From NCBI RefSeq assembly GCF_005405485.1, contig NZ_BJED01000007.1:167931-231930 (forward strand): a stretch of 64,000 nucleotides of DNA, given 5' to 3'. Shown here piece by piece: positions 41,566 to 50,801 of this stretch. Numbering within the stretch: the first letter of the stretch is position 1; the number at the start of each line of letters is the position of its first letter. This DNA is from Enterococcus hulanensis (GTDB taxonomy: Bacteria; Bacillota; Bacilli; Lactobacillales; Enterococcaceae). The position numbers and the translations under genes are program-made. The notes beneath the pieces were generated by a model. The model did not search any database and had not been told where the DNA came from. It saw only the letters and a list, made by a program, of their open reading frames with translations.

Positions 41566-43062
41566 ATGTTAAGGAATAAACTAGAGGAATTTTTAGATGT
41601 TTTGTACGAATTTGATACAAAGAAAAAGCTCGTGATATTAAAGATTTTAGAGCAAAATAATTCATGGACATCCCTGAGCGAATTGACACTAGCATCGGGC
41701 TATTCAAAAATTACCGTTCTAAAATATTTAACACAAATCAAAAATGAAGCTGAAGACGAGGCTTCATTTTCTCTTCTGACGGATGAACAGAATGGCTGCT
41801 ATCTGAAAATAAAGGACCCTTTTGATTTTGGACAGTATTATCGCGGGTTGATTTTTGAAATGTGGCCTACCCAATTGATAAATGACCTGATCACAAGTAA
41901 TTCAATAAATAAAATCCAGTTTATTGCCAAACATTTTATTAGTGAATCTGCTTTTAAAAGTAAAATAAAGCAGATCAAAGTCATCCTATCTTTTTTCAGT
42001 TTGAAACTATATGTACACAATGGCATTTATTATTTAAGAGGAAATGAGGCCAATATTCGAAGGCTTGCCACCGAATTCTATTGGGAATTCTTTAAAGGCG
42101 CCGCTTGGCCATTTAAGATTGTTGATGAAACTCTCATCATAGAAAAAGTGAATAGTATTGAAGAAAAAGCAGCGATTCCCTTCTCACTAATGGATCGAAG
42201 AAAGCTGCATTATCAGCTTGCCATCCAAGAATTACGTTACAAAAAAGGATTTTGCTTTAGCTTAAATTCCCTACTCTCAGATTTTCTTCCTGTCTTAAAC
42301 GAGCTTCGCTGGGATTTAGAATCGCCGATAAAACTCTTTCCTAGTCGAGAGGAACAATGCTATTTCTATTTTTGGTTATCGACAGAGTCAAAGTATTTTG
42401 ACTACTTTGATGTATCGCTGAATGCCGAAGCATTTACACTCTTAAAAAAGGCACACTTAATAACAGTTATCACTAAAAGCATCAACTATATGGATAATGA
42501 AATATCCTCTCTTTCTACTGAAAAAAAAGAGTTCCTAACGAGTCAACTGCTAAGTACCTATATGAACATCATACTTTTTGAGAATATCCACTCGATTAAC
42601 GCAAATGAACTAGATTATAACGAGTCTGATACTTTAAAGACCCACCTCGCTGCGTTGATGACTATTATTGATCAAGAAATTAAACTCACGATTGATACAA
42701 AAAAGTTTTTATATTACCGATATAGAAATATCTTATTATCAACATACACCCTTTCAATATTTGAAAAAGAACTAATTGTATCTTTTTGTACCGACTTGGA
42801 ACCTCTGATTGAGAGGAAACTGCTGAACATTTTGAACCTGTACTTTCAGGATATATCTAATGTGACCTTCATCTCTGGAGTGAGATTTGCTGAAAAAAAT
42901 ATCGATTTAGTCGTACATACAGGCTTATCCTCTGAAGAAGTCTTAAAGCATAACGTTCGTCATAGCTTATACCTCGATACTAGATATCTTTATAATCCCA
43001 ACTTATCAAATCTGCTAAATATACTATCAAAGCAAATAGACCTCATAAGAAACACACACTGA
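41566..43062 (+). CDS. Mga-like transcriptional regulator (WxL cluster copy)
   Basis: About 498 residues from ATG 41566 (AAAGGA nine bases upstream); in-frame starts at 41536 and 41497 have poorer sites. The N-terminal helix-turn-helix is KLVILKILEQNNSWTSLSEL then LASGYSKITVLKYLTQIKNE. A second winged helix follows (FIAKHFISESAFKSKIKQIK), then a PRD-like helical region and a C-terminal EIIB-like fold, as in Mga and AtxA. It is divergent from the WxL operon, the usual place for its activator. The protein at 61179-62717 is a paralogue. PRD-type phosphorylation by the PTS is known for Mga; whether it holds here is unknown. Confidence 0.82.
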   Translation: MLRNKLEEFLDVLYEFDTKKKLVILKILEQNNSWTSLSELTLASGYSKITVLKYLTQIKNEAEDEASFSLLTDEQNGCYLKIKDPFDFGQYYRGLIFEMWPTQLINDLITSNSINKIQFIAKHFISESAFKSKIKQIKVILSFFSLKLYVHNGIYYLRGNEANIRRLATEFYWEFFKGAAWPFKIVDETLIIEKVNSIEEKAAIPFSLMDRRKLHYQLAIQELRYKKGFCFSLNSLLSDFLPVLNELRWDLESPIKLFPSREEQCYFYFWLSTESKYFDYFDVSLNAEAFTLLKKAHLITVITKSINYMDNEISSLSTEKKEFLTSQLLSTYMNIILFENIHSINANELDYNESDTLKTHLAALMTIIDQEIKLTIDTKKFLYYRYRNILLSTYTLSIFEKELIVSFCTDLEPLIERKLLNILNLYFQDISNVTFISGVRFAEKNIDLVVHTGLSSEEVLKHNVRHSLYLDTRYLYNPNLSNLLNILSKQIDLIRNTH

Positions 43063-43180
43063 TTGATCAGTTCGTTGAGAGTAACGTAAACTTGATTTAC
43101 TTGAATAATTTAGACAGCCTCCGTAATCGCTATAAAAATACATACAATCAAGTTTCTAACTGTTTCAAATCAGTAAAATA

Positions 43181-43222
43181 AAAAAGGATCAAAATCACCG
43201 GCGTGATTTTGATCCTTTTTTT
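43181..43222 (+). terminator. Intrinsic terminator after the Mga-like gene
   Basis: Perfect 17-bp stem around CGGC (AAAAGGATCAAAATCAC with GTGATTTTGATCCTTTT), T8 run. It works in both directions and may also end the PspC gene transcript. Confidence 0.93.
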
Positions 43223-43263
43223 TTAATTCTATGACTGTTATCTCAGTCTTTTTTTCAATTTAA

Positions 43264-43491
43264 TTAAACACCACAATCAGAAAAATTTGATTGATAATCA
43301 GTATGGTCCGCTGCTGGAATCAGTAACGACATGACGATATAGAGAATGATAGGTGCGCCAATGAATGTAAGACTAGCGAACACATAGAGAATACGAGCAA
43401 CCGTAGGATCAATCCCGAAATACTCCGCAATACCAGCTAACGTCCCTGTAAATACCCGATCATTTTGTGATTTTGTCAACATTTTTTTCAT
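43264..43491 (-). CDS. PspC-domain membrane protein
   Basis: 75 residues from ATG 43491 (AAGGGAAAG upstream); an in-frame start at 43527 lacks a clear site. The PspC motif is RVFTGTLAGIAEYFGIDPTV, followed by a membrane helix (ARILYVFASLTFIGAPIILYI) and a short tail. PspC-type proteins sense membrane stress, and in Firmicutes are often targets of LiaR-like systems. Monocistronic. Confidence 0.9.
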   Translation of the reverse strand: MKKMLTKSQNDRVFTGTLAGIAEYFGIDPTVARILYVFASLTFIGAPIILYIVMSLLIPAADHTDYQSNFSDCGV

Positions 43492-43737
43492 TTTGATTCT
43501 TTCCCTTTTCCTAAATTGCTTATTCAAGTTTGATTTAGTAAGAACTCGACAACTTGTTGAACTCCTGCTTTTTCCACTCGCGATGTGTTTTTATCTTATG
43601 TCTATATTATGCAAGAGGTTTGAATTTTAGTCATAGGGCCGAAGGTGGATTTTCGTGGTAGTCATTTAGTCTGAGTTTTTCTAAGCCGCTCTTCTTGATT
43701 CGAACACTTCTTCATCTAAGCAACTATTCCATAAAAA
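43492..43737. other. Upstream region of the PspC gene
   Basis: About 245 bases without a gene. It should contain the PspC promoter. A terminator of the decayed gene follows at 43738. Confidence 0.4.
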
Positions 43738-43761
43738 AGACACCTCCTATTGAGATGTCTT
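43738..43761 (-). terminator. Terminator hairpin downstream of the decayed esterase-like gene
   Basis: AAGACACCTC (43738-43747) pairs with GAGATGTCTT (43752-43761) with one mismatch, followed by Ts on the minus strand. It has no intact minus-strand gene in front of it, which supports a former gene there. Confidence 0.6.
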
Positions 43762-43814
43762 AATCACATATTACTCATATTGCTTTTCAATAAATTGATT
43801 CGATTTTATCAACT

Positions 43815-44290
43815 TTATTTCTTTTTCGGTTCGTCTTCGTCCATTTTCGATGAATTTCCCTGACAATATATCCCTGCTACCGATTTTTTTTCTTTTTGGT
43901 CCATTAATTCTACGCCATGATAAGGATCTTTATCCAAATTAGACTTTTTTAATCAGCATCCCATTTGGACTGGAACCGTCGGCTGAAATCATCTGGAAAA
44001 ATCATGATCTCCGCACATATAAAGAAATGGTGCTTGACCTCCTTGATAATCCTTTGCTATTTCTGCCAATTCGTTTTTATCTGCTCCTGGTGAGGAGATG
44101 GTTGCGGCAAAAACGTAGGGAGATAATTCGAGAAATCAAGAGTTGTCCTTCCCCATGCTTGACTGATATTATCAATTATCGCCAAGTTTCAGCTACTTCA
44201 TTCCAATGTGGAAAATTTGTCCCATCTCCTACATATCGACTTTATTTTACAAATCTTAGCCGTTTTTCTATGAGGATTTTGGTCAGCCGC
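43815..44290 (-). pseudogene. Decayed alpha/beta-hydrolase (esterase)-like gene
   Basis: Protein-like fragments occur in different minus-strand frames in the right order: VGDGTNFPHWNEVAETWR (about 44231-44178), DNISQAWGRTTLDFSNYLP, then AATISSPGADKNELAEIAKD and QGGQAPFLYMCGDHDF (about 44110-43995), and a charged tail ending at 43815. PFLYMCGDHD resembles the strand carrying the late acidic residue of PHB-depolymerase/esterase folds. Several shifts and stops break it. I infer a remnant of a hydrolase; only a protein search can confirm it. Confidence 0.4.
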
Positions 44291-44342
44291 TGAACATTCC
44301 TCCGCGATTGATTTATTCTTCAAATCGATAGCACCATTACTA

Positions 44343-44368
44343 CAAAAATAGGACCTTAAAAAAGGCCC
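44343..44368 (-). terminator. Intrinsic terminator after the LCP gene, end of the EPS cluster
   Basis: GGGCCTT (44368-44362 on the minus strand) pairs with AAGGTCC (44357-44351) around a four-base loop; TATTTTTGT follows. Confidence 0.75.
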
Positions 44369-44389
44369 CATTCGTTAAAAACTGTTCGT

Positions 44390-45340
44390 TTATTTTCCGC
44401 TGTTCAGCTGTGCCTTCAGCATTTGCTGAATCCTAACTAATTCTTCTGAGGAAAGGCGCTGATATGAAATTTCGTCCTGCATGAACCCTTCTCCTTTAGC
44501 CTGTTCAGATTCTATTTTATTAAAGGCCCCGCGGTATTTTCTAGTCAAGAGTTTCAAATCACTGAAATGAACATCGGTCTTGATATTGCTGCCTAAGCTC
44601 GTTAAAATTTCTTGATAGCTGGTTAGACCTTTAAAGCTGATCGCATTCTTCAGTATCCCCGCAATCAGTTGGCGTTGGCGTGCTTGTCTACCATAATCCC
44701 CTTCTGGATCATCGTAACGCATGCGAACATATTTTAGCGCGTTGCTTCCATCTAATTTTTGAGAGCCTTTGGGAAATTCTGTTTCTTCATATGTAAATGC
44801 AAAAGAGTTGGATACCTCAACTTCTCCAACAGCATCAACAAGTGATTCGATTCCCTGCATATTGATCGTCACATAATAATTGATAGGAATATCTAATAGC
44901 TTTTCAACCGTAGCAACCGTCATAGGTGTACCTCCAAAGGCATACGCATGATTGATTTTATCCATCGTTCCGTGTCCTACAATCTCAGCATACGTATCTC
45001 GGGGCAAACTGACCAATACTGTTTTTTTTGTTTTGGGGTTCACAGTGGCTACCATGATTGTATCAGAACGACCTTGCTCCGAACGCCCCAATGCTCCGGT
45101 ATCAACACCGAGTAATAAAACACTAAAAGGCTCCTGCTGTTTTAAATCAATATCTTTTAGTCGCTGTGCTCTTGCAATCGGCTCGAAGGCATTTTCAGTG
45201 GTGCTCTTTACATCGTAAAATACCTTAGCAGCGACAGCTGTGAGCAAAAGAATCAAGACCAATAAGATGCTTAACAGAACGATCAGGATTTTTTTCAGCT
45301 GCTTTTTTCGATTAGGATCTCTTCTCCGCTTCGTTCCCAT
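44390..45340 (-). CDS. LytR-CpsA-Psr (LCP) family glycopolymer ligase
   Basis: 316 residues. A basic start (KRRRDPNRKKQLKKI) and one membrane helix precede the LCP domain: LLLGVDTGALGRSEQGRSDT, MVATVNPKTKKTVLVSLPRD, HAYAFGGTPMTVATVEKLL and RMRYDDPEGDYGRQARQR, which holds the conserved Arg residues that bind the lipid pyrophosphate. LCP enzymes transfer undecaprenyl-linked polysaccharide to peptidoglycan. It starts 4 bases after the epimerase gene and ends the EPS cluster, so it is the likely ligase for this polymer. Confidence 0.93.
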   Translation of the reverse strand: MGTKRRRDPNRKKQLKKILIVLLSILLVLILLLTAVAAKVFYDVKSTTENAFEPIARAQRLKDIDLKQQEPFSVLLLGVDTGALGRSEQGRSDTIMVATVNPKTKKTVLVSLPRDTYAEIVGHGTMDKINHAYAFGGTPMTVATVEKLLDIPINYYVTINMQGIESLVDAVGEVEVSNSFAFTYEETEFPKGSQKLDGSNALKYVRMRYDDPEGDYGRQARQRQLIAGILKNAISFKGLTSYQEILTSLGSNIKTDVHFSDLKLLTRKYRGAFNKIESEQAKGEGFMQDEISYQRLSSEELVRIQQMLKAQLNSGK

Positions 45341-45344
45341 TTAT

Positions 45345-46487
45345 TCACTCCATCGCTTTTTTCAGTTTCTTTTGCCCTTCTGGATCGGCATTAAAGGCCT
45401 GTGCTAGAATATCGGCGATCCGTTCGCTTGCATGACCATCTCCATAAGGATTCACCGCTGAAGCCATTTCTTGATAGTCCTCTGTCGATTCCAACAACTT
45501 CTTGGCCTCTTGAAAAACGATTTCCTTTTTGGTTCCCACTAATTTTAGTGTTCCTGCTTGGATACCTTCCGGACGTTCTGTTGTATCACGCAGAACCAAT
45601 ACAGGAACGCCTAATGATGGGGCCTCTTCCTGAACACCGCCGGAATCCGTTAGTATCAAGTCACAGTGCTGAACGAAGTTATGGAAATCAAAAAGATCTA
45701 ACGGTTCGATCAGCTGAATATTGTCTAAGCCCCCAAACTCCCTTTCAGCCAACTGGCGAACGACTGGATTTTTGTGCATTGGAAAAATTATTTCAACGTC
45801 CTTTTTAGTCTTTGCTAACTGGGTCAGTGCTTGAAAGACTTCTATCATCGGCTCACCAAGATTTTCTCTGCGGTGCATTGTCACCAACAGTTTTCTTTTG
45901 TCATTATTCAACAAGTTGGGGTGTGAGTAATCCTTGTCGATGGTATAGCTCATTGCGTCAATGGCGGTATTTCCTGTCACAAAGATATGTTCCTTTGAGT
46001 GATTTTCCTTCAATAAATTATCAGAGCTTGCCTGCGTCGGTGCAAAGTGAAGATCAGATAGGGCATCGACCAATTGACGATTCATCTCCTCTGGAAAAGG
46101 TGAATACTTCTGCCAGGTACGTAGACCTGCTTCAACATGACCGATAGAAATCTGCTGATAATAGGCGGATAAGGCTGCCGCCAATGTCGTCGTTGTATCG
46201 CCATGAACTAAAACGATATCTGGCCTGTGATCCTCAAGTATGGGTGTGAGCAGCTTGATGATACGAATCGTCATATCGCTCAGAGCTTGCTTGTCTTTCA
46301 TGATATTCAAATCAAAATCTGGTGTGATTTCAAAAAAGTCCAATACTTGATCCAGCATGTCTCGGTGCTGGCCAGTTACTACTACCGTTGACTGAAAGCG
46401 CGCATCCTTTTCTAAGACTTTGATGACTGGAGCCATTTTTATCGCTTCTGGCCTAGTACCAAAAATCGACATTACTTTTATTGACAT
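45345..46487 (-). CDS. wecB: UDP-N-acetylglucosamine 2-epimerase (non-hydrolysing)
   Basis: 380 residues from ATG 46487 (AAAAGGGAG upstream). Motifs: VMSIFGTRPEAIKMAPVI, VVTGQHRDMLDQVLDFF, VLVHGDTTTTLAAALSAYY, GHVEAGLRTW and LTDSGGVQEEAPSLGVPVLV. It converts UDP-GlcNAc to UDP-ManNAc, the precursor that a WecG/TagA-type transferase (encoded at 54538) uses. This link between the two supports a ManNAc-containing linkage or repeat unit. Also known as mnaA in Gram-positives. Confidence 0.95.
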   Translation of the reverse strand: MSIKVMSIFGTRPEAIKMAPVIKVLEKDARFQSTVVVTGQHRDMLDQVLDFFEITPDFDLNIMKDKQALSDMTIRIIKLLTPILEDHRPDIVLVHGDTTTTLAAALSAYYQQISIGHVEAGLRTWQKYSPFPEEMNRQLVDALSDLHFAPTQASSDNLLKENHSKEHIFVTGNTAIDAMSYTIDKDYSHPNLLNNDKRKLLVTMHRRENLGEPMIEVFQALTQLAKTKKDVEIIFPMHKNPVVRQLAEREFGGLDNIQLIEPLDLFDFHNFVQHCDLILTDSGGVQEEAPSLGVPVLVLRDTTERPEGIQAGTLKLVGTKKEIVFQEAKKLLESTEDYQEMASAVNPYGDGHASERIADILAQAFNADPEGQKKLKKAME

Positions 46488-46530
46488 ATGTATCTCCCTT
46501 TTATTCAATAATTTTTTCCCTACGACAAAG

Positions 46531-46567
46531 AATCTTGAAAGAGATTCTGGTCCTCTCCTTCAAGATT
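46531..46567. promoter_or_regulatory. Long hairpin between the lipoprotein and epimerase genes, possible attenuator
   Basis: AATCTTGAAAGAGA (46531-46544) pairs with TCTCCTTCAAGATT (46554-46567), one mismatch. The T-content after it on the minus strand is poor, so it may be a pause, partial terminator or processing site rather than a full stop in the operon. Confidence 0.5.
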
Positions 46568-46660
46568 TTCTGTACTTCAAACATAAAACAAGCGAATTGA
46601 AGAGCTAATTAATAAAAAGATTGATTGTTTTTGCGAAATATCGAACAATGAAAAAATTCA

Positions 46661-47143
46661 TTATTTTAGATTCCAAGTTTTAAGAGGTTTATCTGCTGGT
46701 GCGTATTCCAATTTAGTTGGTTTTTCTCCCGACCCAATCAGATAATATAATTTACCCTTAGACGCTTTTTCTGGTGCTAGTACACCGCCAAAGGCTTCCA
46801 TCTCTTCAGTTACGTTGTATGTCTTATCTTTTTTATCTGTCACCAAGCGAAAATCAATCGCTCCCATTCCTTTGTCCTGGGTACCAATATTCTTATACTC
46901 AACAGTAAAGGTAATCAACTGCATAGGCTTTTTCGCTTGATTTACAGATTCACTGCTGGATACTTCGGTGAGTTTCATTTCCATTCCATCTGCAGTGAAA
47001 GGCGCATTCAATCCATCTTTTACTTCAACCTTGGCAACCGAAACACTCGTTTCTCCGCTGCTGCTGGTTCCTTTGTCATTTCCAGCCGCACATCCAGTTA
47101 AGAGAAAACAAGCTGCGATAACACTTAATAATAATTTTTTCAT
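46661..47143 (-). CDS. DUF4352-type lipoprotein
   Basis: 160 residues. Lipobox LLTGC (Cys18), then a Gly/Ser linker and a beta-sandwich DUF4352-like domain (about 45-155: MEMKLTEVSSSESVNQ, MQLITFTVEYKNIGTQDKG, FGGVLAPEKASKGKLYYLI). It is an Ig-like extracytoplasmic domain with no enzyme motifs. It lies 16 bases after the Ig-repeat protein gene, so the two are co-expressed and may interact. Confidence 0.82.
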   Translation of the reverse strand: MKKLLLSVIAACFLLTGCAAGNDKGTSSSGETSVSVAKVEVKDGLNAPFTADGMEMKLTEVSSSESVNQAKKPMQLITFTVEYKNIGTQDKGMGAIDFRLVTDKKDKTYNVTEEMEAFGGVLAPEKASKGKLYYLIGSGEKPTKLEYAPADKPLKTWNLK

Positions 47144-47159
47144 TCAAAATCTCCGTTCG

Positions 47160-50033
47160 CTAGTTCACTAGAACTGTTTTTCTATCTAATTCTTTGCCGT
47201 CAGGTCCATATGCCACTAGGTAGGCAGTGTCGCTTTTTTTGATAGCATTTCCTACATAGTAAGTGAATGAACCATTTTTAAAGGTACCGCCAATTGAAAC
47301 AAGTCCATCGTTTACATAAAGGCGAGCCTGTGTCACATCGCCTGAATAAACGCCTGAGATTTCAACCGCACCAACTGTATACGTATTTGGTGAAATACTG
47401 CCGCTATAAGAAGAGCTTGTGAAAGAAACTTTCACATTTTCCTGCAATAACAAATCATTGGTCCCGTAAGCATTCATAGTTACATTGTCACCATCCTTGA
47501 TACTGCTGCCAACATAATAAGTGAAACGACCATCTTTAAAGGTACCGCCCCAAGAGATGACGTTACCATTTATTGATAGACGAGCTTTACGTACATCGCC
47601 AGTGTAGGTGCCGGTGATTTCTCCATTACCAATTGTGTAACTGTCGGGAGTAATCGTTCCTTTTTGTACAGGTGCTTGCTTGATGTTAACGATATTGTTT
47701 TGCGTCAGTAGGGTGTTGTTCTGATCGTAACCGTTGATTAACACACTGTCGCCAGCTTTGATTTTTGAAGAGCCTACCCAGTAGGTGAAGCGTCCGTTAG
47801 TGAAGGTTCCGCCTAAAGAAAGGACTGTTCCATTGACAATCACTTTTGCTTTCTTCACGTCTCCCGTGTAAGTTCCAGTAATTTCTTCGTTTCCAATCGT
47901 GTAAACATCTGCTACCATTGATCCAGCTGTTGTTGCTTCAACTTGAACAACTTTGCTGTCTAATTCCTTGTCATCTGCGCTGAAGGCAACTAAACGTACA
48001 TTAGCTCCTTTAGCAATCACATTTTGACCAACATAATAAGTGAACGTACCATTTTTAAAGGTTCCACCTTGTGAAATTAAATTATTATTGACATACAATT
48101 TAGCTTTCTTCACATCGCCAGTATAGGTTCCGGTGATTTCTACAGCACCGACTTTGAATACATTTGGAGTAATAGTTCCTTTAGCTTCTGGTGCAGCAAC
48201 AATAGTAACTTTGTTGTTTTGACTTAATACATCACCGTCTACATCATAACCGTTGATTAGAACACTATCGCCTTGTTTAATAGCATTTTTACCAACCCAG
48301 TAACTGAATTCACCATCTCTGAACGTTCCACCTAAAGCAAGAACCTTTCCGTTGACGATAACTTTTGCCTGCTTCACATCTCCAGTGAATGTTCCACGAA
48401 TATATTCTTCGCCGATTGTATAATCATAGGCAGTGATCGTACCGTTATAATTAGATATTACTTTAACTGTTTTCTCATCTAATTTATTCTTGTTTTCGTC
48501 GTAAGCGACCAAAACAACTTTAGAGTTTTTCTTGATTAGTCCAGTCGTTACTTCATAGGAGAAGCGACCATCTTTGAAGGTTCCACCTTCAGATACCAAA
48601 TGATCATCAACATAAAACTCTAGATAAGAAATATCCCCTTCATACTTACCTGTGATCAGTCCCTGTCCAACTGTATAATCATCTGGTGTGATTTCATGGA
48701 TGCTTTCTTTGACAACAACTTCAATATCTTTCGTTGCGATCCCTCTGTGAGAGTCTTCAACTGAATAAGTAATGAAGTATTTACCAGGAACACTGGTGTT
48801 TACCGTGTTTGACTTAACCACAATTTTTGAAGTTAAATCGCCGTCTTCTTCATCATGAGCAGTTACTCCTTCTAAAGGATTAAACGGCGTGCCCTTTTCA
48901 ATCACTTTATTTTCAGCGTGAATAACCGGCAACGTGTTTTCTGCTACAGTTACTTCGATCGTTTTAGTTGCTGTCAATCCATGGCTATCAGTGATTTTGT
49001 AGGTTACAGGGTAGGTCCCCTCCACGTTTGAACGGACTTGATTGTCAATAATGACAACATTTTTAGTGATATCGCCATCTTCTTTATCGATCGCCGATAC
49101 CCCTTTCATCGCAAATGCGCCAGTAAAATCATCACCTAGTACGATTTTGCGGTTTTCCGCAGTCAATACCGGCTTTTCCGTTCCATAGGCTGGATCAATC
49201 TTCGCATATTCCAAGAAGCCGCTAGATTCTTTTCCGCCGCCGACTGTCCAGTCAATGATATTATTATCTTGAGTCAAACCTGTGTTAAAGTGATATTTAC
49301 CATCTAATGAACCTGGAATACGGATTTCTGTGTCTGTTACAAATCCGCCTAGATCAATATTTACTGAACAATAAACACGTGGTAAAAGACCGACTATCGT
49401 CGTAATATTCGGATTTTGAATAACCAGCGAACAATTCTCTGGATCTACTCTGATATCTGTTGATTTGTAGGTATAAGATTTAATTGGAATACCTAAGTTG
49501 TAGGCCTTCATCTCACCTGATAAATAAGTGATAAAACGCGGATCTTCCAATAACGGCTTAAATTCATTTGGCAATTTGACCTGATAATAGGTTTTATCAG
49601 CAATACCTAAATTCGCTAATTGGGTAATGTTTAAGTCAACAGTCAAAATACCTTCTGTTTTTTGATTGTTGATCACTAATTCTTTACCTGTTGACGTTTT
49701 TAAGCCAATTTTACCCCAAGCGATCAGCCCAATATCCATTGGTTTAATAAGATCATTTGTCTCCTGCTTCTTTGTGTCTTCAGCATCTTCGTTTTCAGCA
49801 GACGCTTCAGTCATAGGTATTTCCTTTGTTTCTGTTGTTTCCTGTACAGGTTCGTCACTAGTTTCTGGTGCTGCTTCTGGCAGATCGCTCTTTACCAAAC
49901 TGTCTGCCAATTCTGGTGCTACCTCTTCTGTTTCTATATTTTTTTCTGCTGCTAAAGCTGCAACAGGCAGCAGGCCTGTGTTCAGCAACATCAAGCTGCT
50001 GGCACCGATTGTTAATAATTTCTTTTTCTTCAC
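47160..50033 (-). CDS. Large secreted protein with two DUF5011-type and six tandem Ig-like repeats
   Basis: About 957 residues from a GTG at 50033 (AAAGGGG eight bases upstream); an in-frame GTG at 50075 follows a strong GGGAGGTG at too long a distance. Signal peptide (KKKKLLTIGASSLMLL ... ALAAE). An acidic linker and an unrecognised domain (about 105-310) follow, then two DUF5011-like domains (SAIDKEDGDITKNVVI; TAHDEEDGDLTSKIVV) and six repeats of about 80-85 residues with the core TGTYTGDVKKAK ... GGTFKNG.FTYYVG. The chain stops at the end of the sixth repeat: no LPXTG, WxL or membrane anchor. Its place inside the EPS cluster suggests it binds the polymer or cell wall through the repeats. 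Confidence 0.85.
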   Translation of the reverse strand: MKKKKLLTIGASSLMLLNTGLLPVAALAAEKNIETEEVAPELADSLVKSDLPEAAPETSDEPVQETTETKEIPMTEASAENEDAEDTKKQETNDLIKPMDIGLIAWGKIGLKTSTGKELVINNQKTEGILTVDLNITQLANLGIADKTYYQVKLPNEFKPLLEDPRFITYLSGEMKAYNLGIPIKSYTYKSTDIRVDPENCSLVIQNPNITTIVGLLPRVYCSVNIDLGGFVTDTEIRIPGSLDGKYHFNTGLTQDNNIIDWTVGGGKESSGFLEYAKIDPAYGTEKPVLTAENRKIVLGDDFTGAFAMKGVSAIDKEDGDITKNVVIIDNQVRSNVEGTYPVTYKITDSHGLTATKTIEVTVAENTLPVIHAENKVIEKGTPFNPLEGVTAHDEEDGDLTSKIVVKSNTVNTSVPGKYFITYSVEDSHRGIATKDIEVVVKESIHEITPDDYTVGQGLITGKYEGDISYLEFYVDDHLVSEGGTFKDGRFSYEVTTGLIKKNSKVVLVAYDENKNKLDEKTVKVISNYNGTITAYDYTIGEEYIRGTFTGDVKQAKVIVNGKVLALGGTFRDGEFSYWVGKNAIKQGDSVLINGYDVDGDVLSQNNKVTIVAAPEAKGTITPNVFKVGAVEITGTYTGDVKKAKLYVNNNLISQGGTFKNGTFTYYVGQNVIAKGANVRLVAFSADDKELDSKVVQVEATTAGSMVADVYTIGNEEITGTYTGDVKKAKVIVNGTVLSLGGTFTNGRFTYWVGSSKIKAGDSVLINGYDQNNTLLTQNNIVNIKQAPVQKGTITPDSYTIGNGEITGTYTGDVRKARLSINGNVISWGGTFKDGRFTYYVGSSIKDGDNVTMNAYGTNDLLLQENVKVSFTSSSYSGSISPNTYTVGAVEISGVYSGDVTQARLYVNDGLVSIGGTFKNGSFTYYVGNAIKKSDTAYLVAYGPDGKELDRKTVLVN

Positions 50034-50099
50034 TAATTTTACCCCTTTCTTTTTTCCCTTTTTTGAATCAAACACACGCTACATTCTTCCATCACCTCC

Positions 50100-50783
50100 C
50101 TAATATTTGTTGTATTTATAGTTTCCTGTACTCTTAGATTTTGCTCCGTTGTAAACAAAGCCCACCAGATGAGCATTTGACCGCTTAAGCAGGTTTTTGC
50201 ATTTTATTAGATTGTTTCGTTTTGTATGGTTTTCACGAACTACTAAAATAACGCCATCAACCTTCGAAGAGAATATCTGAGCATCTGTCACTACAAGCAA
50301 CGGCGGGGAATCAATAATGACAAAATCGTACTGTTCCTCCAGTCGTTCTAAAATTTCATTTAAACGGTTGGAATTTAACAGCTCCGATGGATTTGGCGGT
50401 ATCGGTCCAGCCGGAAGAAAATCCAAATTTTTCACTTGTGTACTTTGGATCGCTTCCTCCAGCATACTCCGGCTGTTGCTTAATAAAGAGCTTAGTCCCT
50501 TAGCACGGGTAGAAAAGGAATTGAAATATTTTCCTGCTGTCGCGCGCCGAAGATCGCCATCAACCAGCAACACTTTTTTATTGGTTTCAGACATAACAAC
50601 TGCTAAGTTAGAAGCCAACGTAGTTTTTCCTTCCTCTTGCTCTGTTGATGTCACTAACAGCAGCTTTAATGGCTGTCCAGAGGATGCGGCAAACTGAATA
50701 CTCGTTCGAACATTGCGGTACTGTTCGGTAATAGGTGAAAATCGATTTTCGATCGAAATTAATCGTGTTTCTCTTTCTTTCAT
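50100..50783 (-). CDS. CpsD/CapB-type bacterial tyrosine kinase (BY-kinase)
   Basis: 227 residues. Walker A region VTSTEQEEGKTTLASNLAVV (lacks the usual Pro-Gly), Walker A' VLLVDGDLRR, Walker B FVIIDSPPLLVV. The C-terminal Tyr cluster NYKYNKY is autophosphorylated in this family. It needs the cytoplasmic tip of a Wzz/CapA partner, encoded 18 bases upstream, and is dephosphorylated by a PHP phosphatase such as that at 62737. The phosphorylation cycle controls polymer length and export. Confidence 0.93.
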   Translation of the reverse strand: MKERETRLISIENRFSPITEQYRNVRTSIQFAASSGQPLKLLLVTSTEQEEGKTTLASNLAVVMSETNKKVLLVDGDLRRATAGKYFNSFSTRAKGLSSLLSNSRSMLEEAIQSTQVKNLDFLPAGPIPPNPSELLNSNRLNEILERLEEQYDFVIIDSPPLLVVTDAQIFSSKVDGVILVVRENHTKRNNLIKCKNLLKRSNAHLVGFVYNGAKSKSTGNYKYNKY

Positions 50784-50801
50784 ATGATGACGCTCCTAAG
50801 T

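Noticed and set aside
49666..50137. Ser/Val-rich plus-strand frames opposite the Ig-repeat protein start
   Set aside because: They mirror the acidic and signal-peptide coding region and have no start signals.
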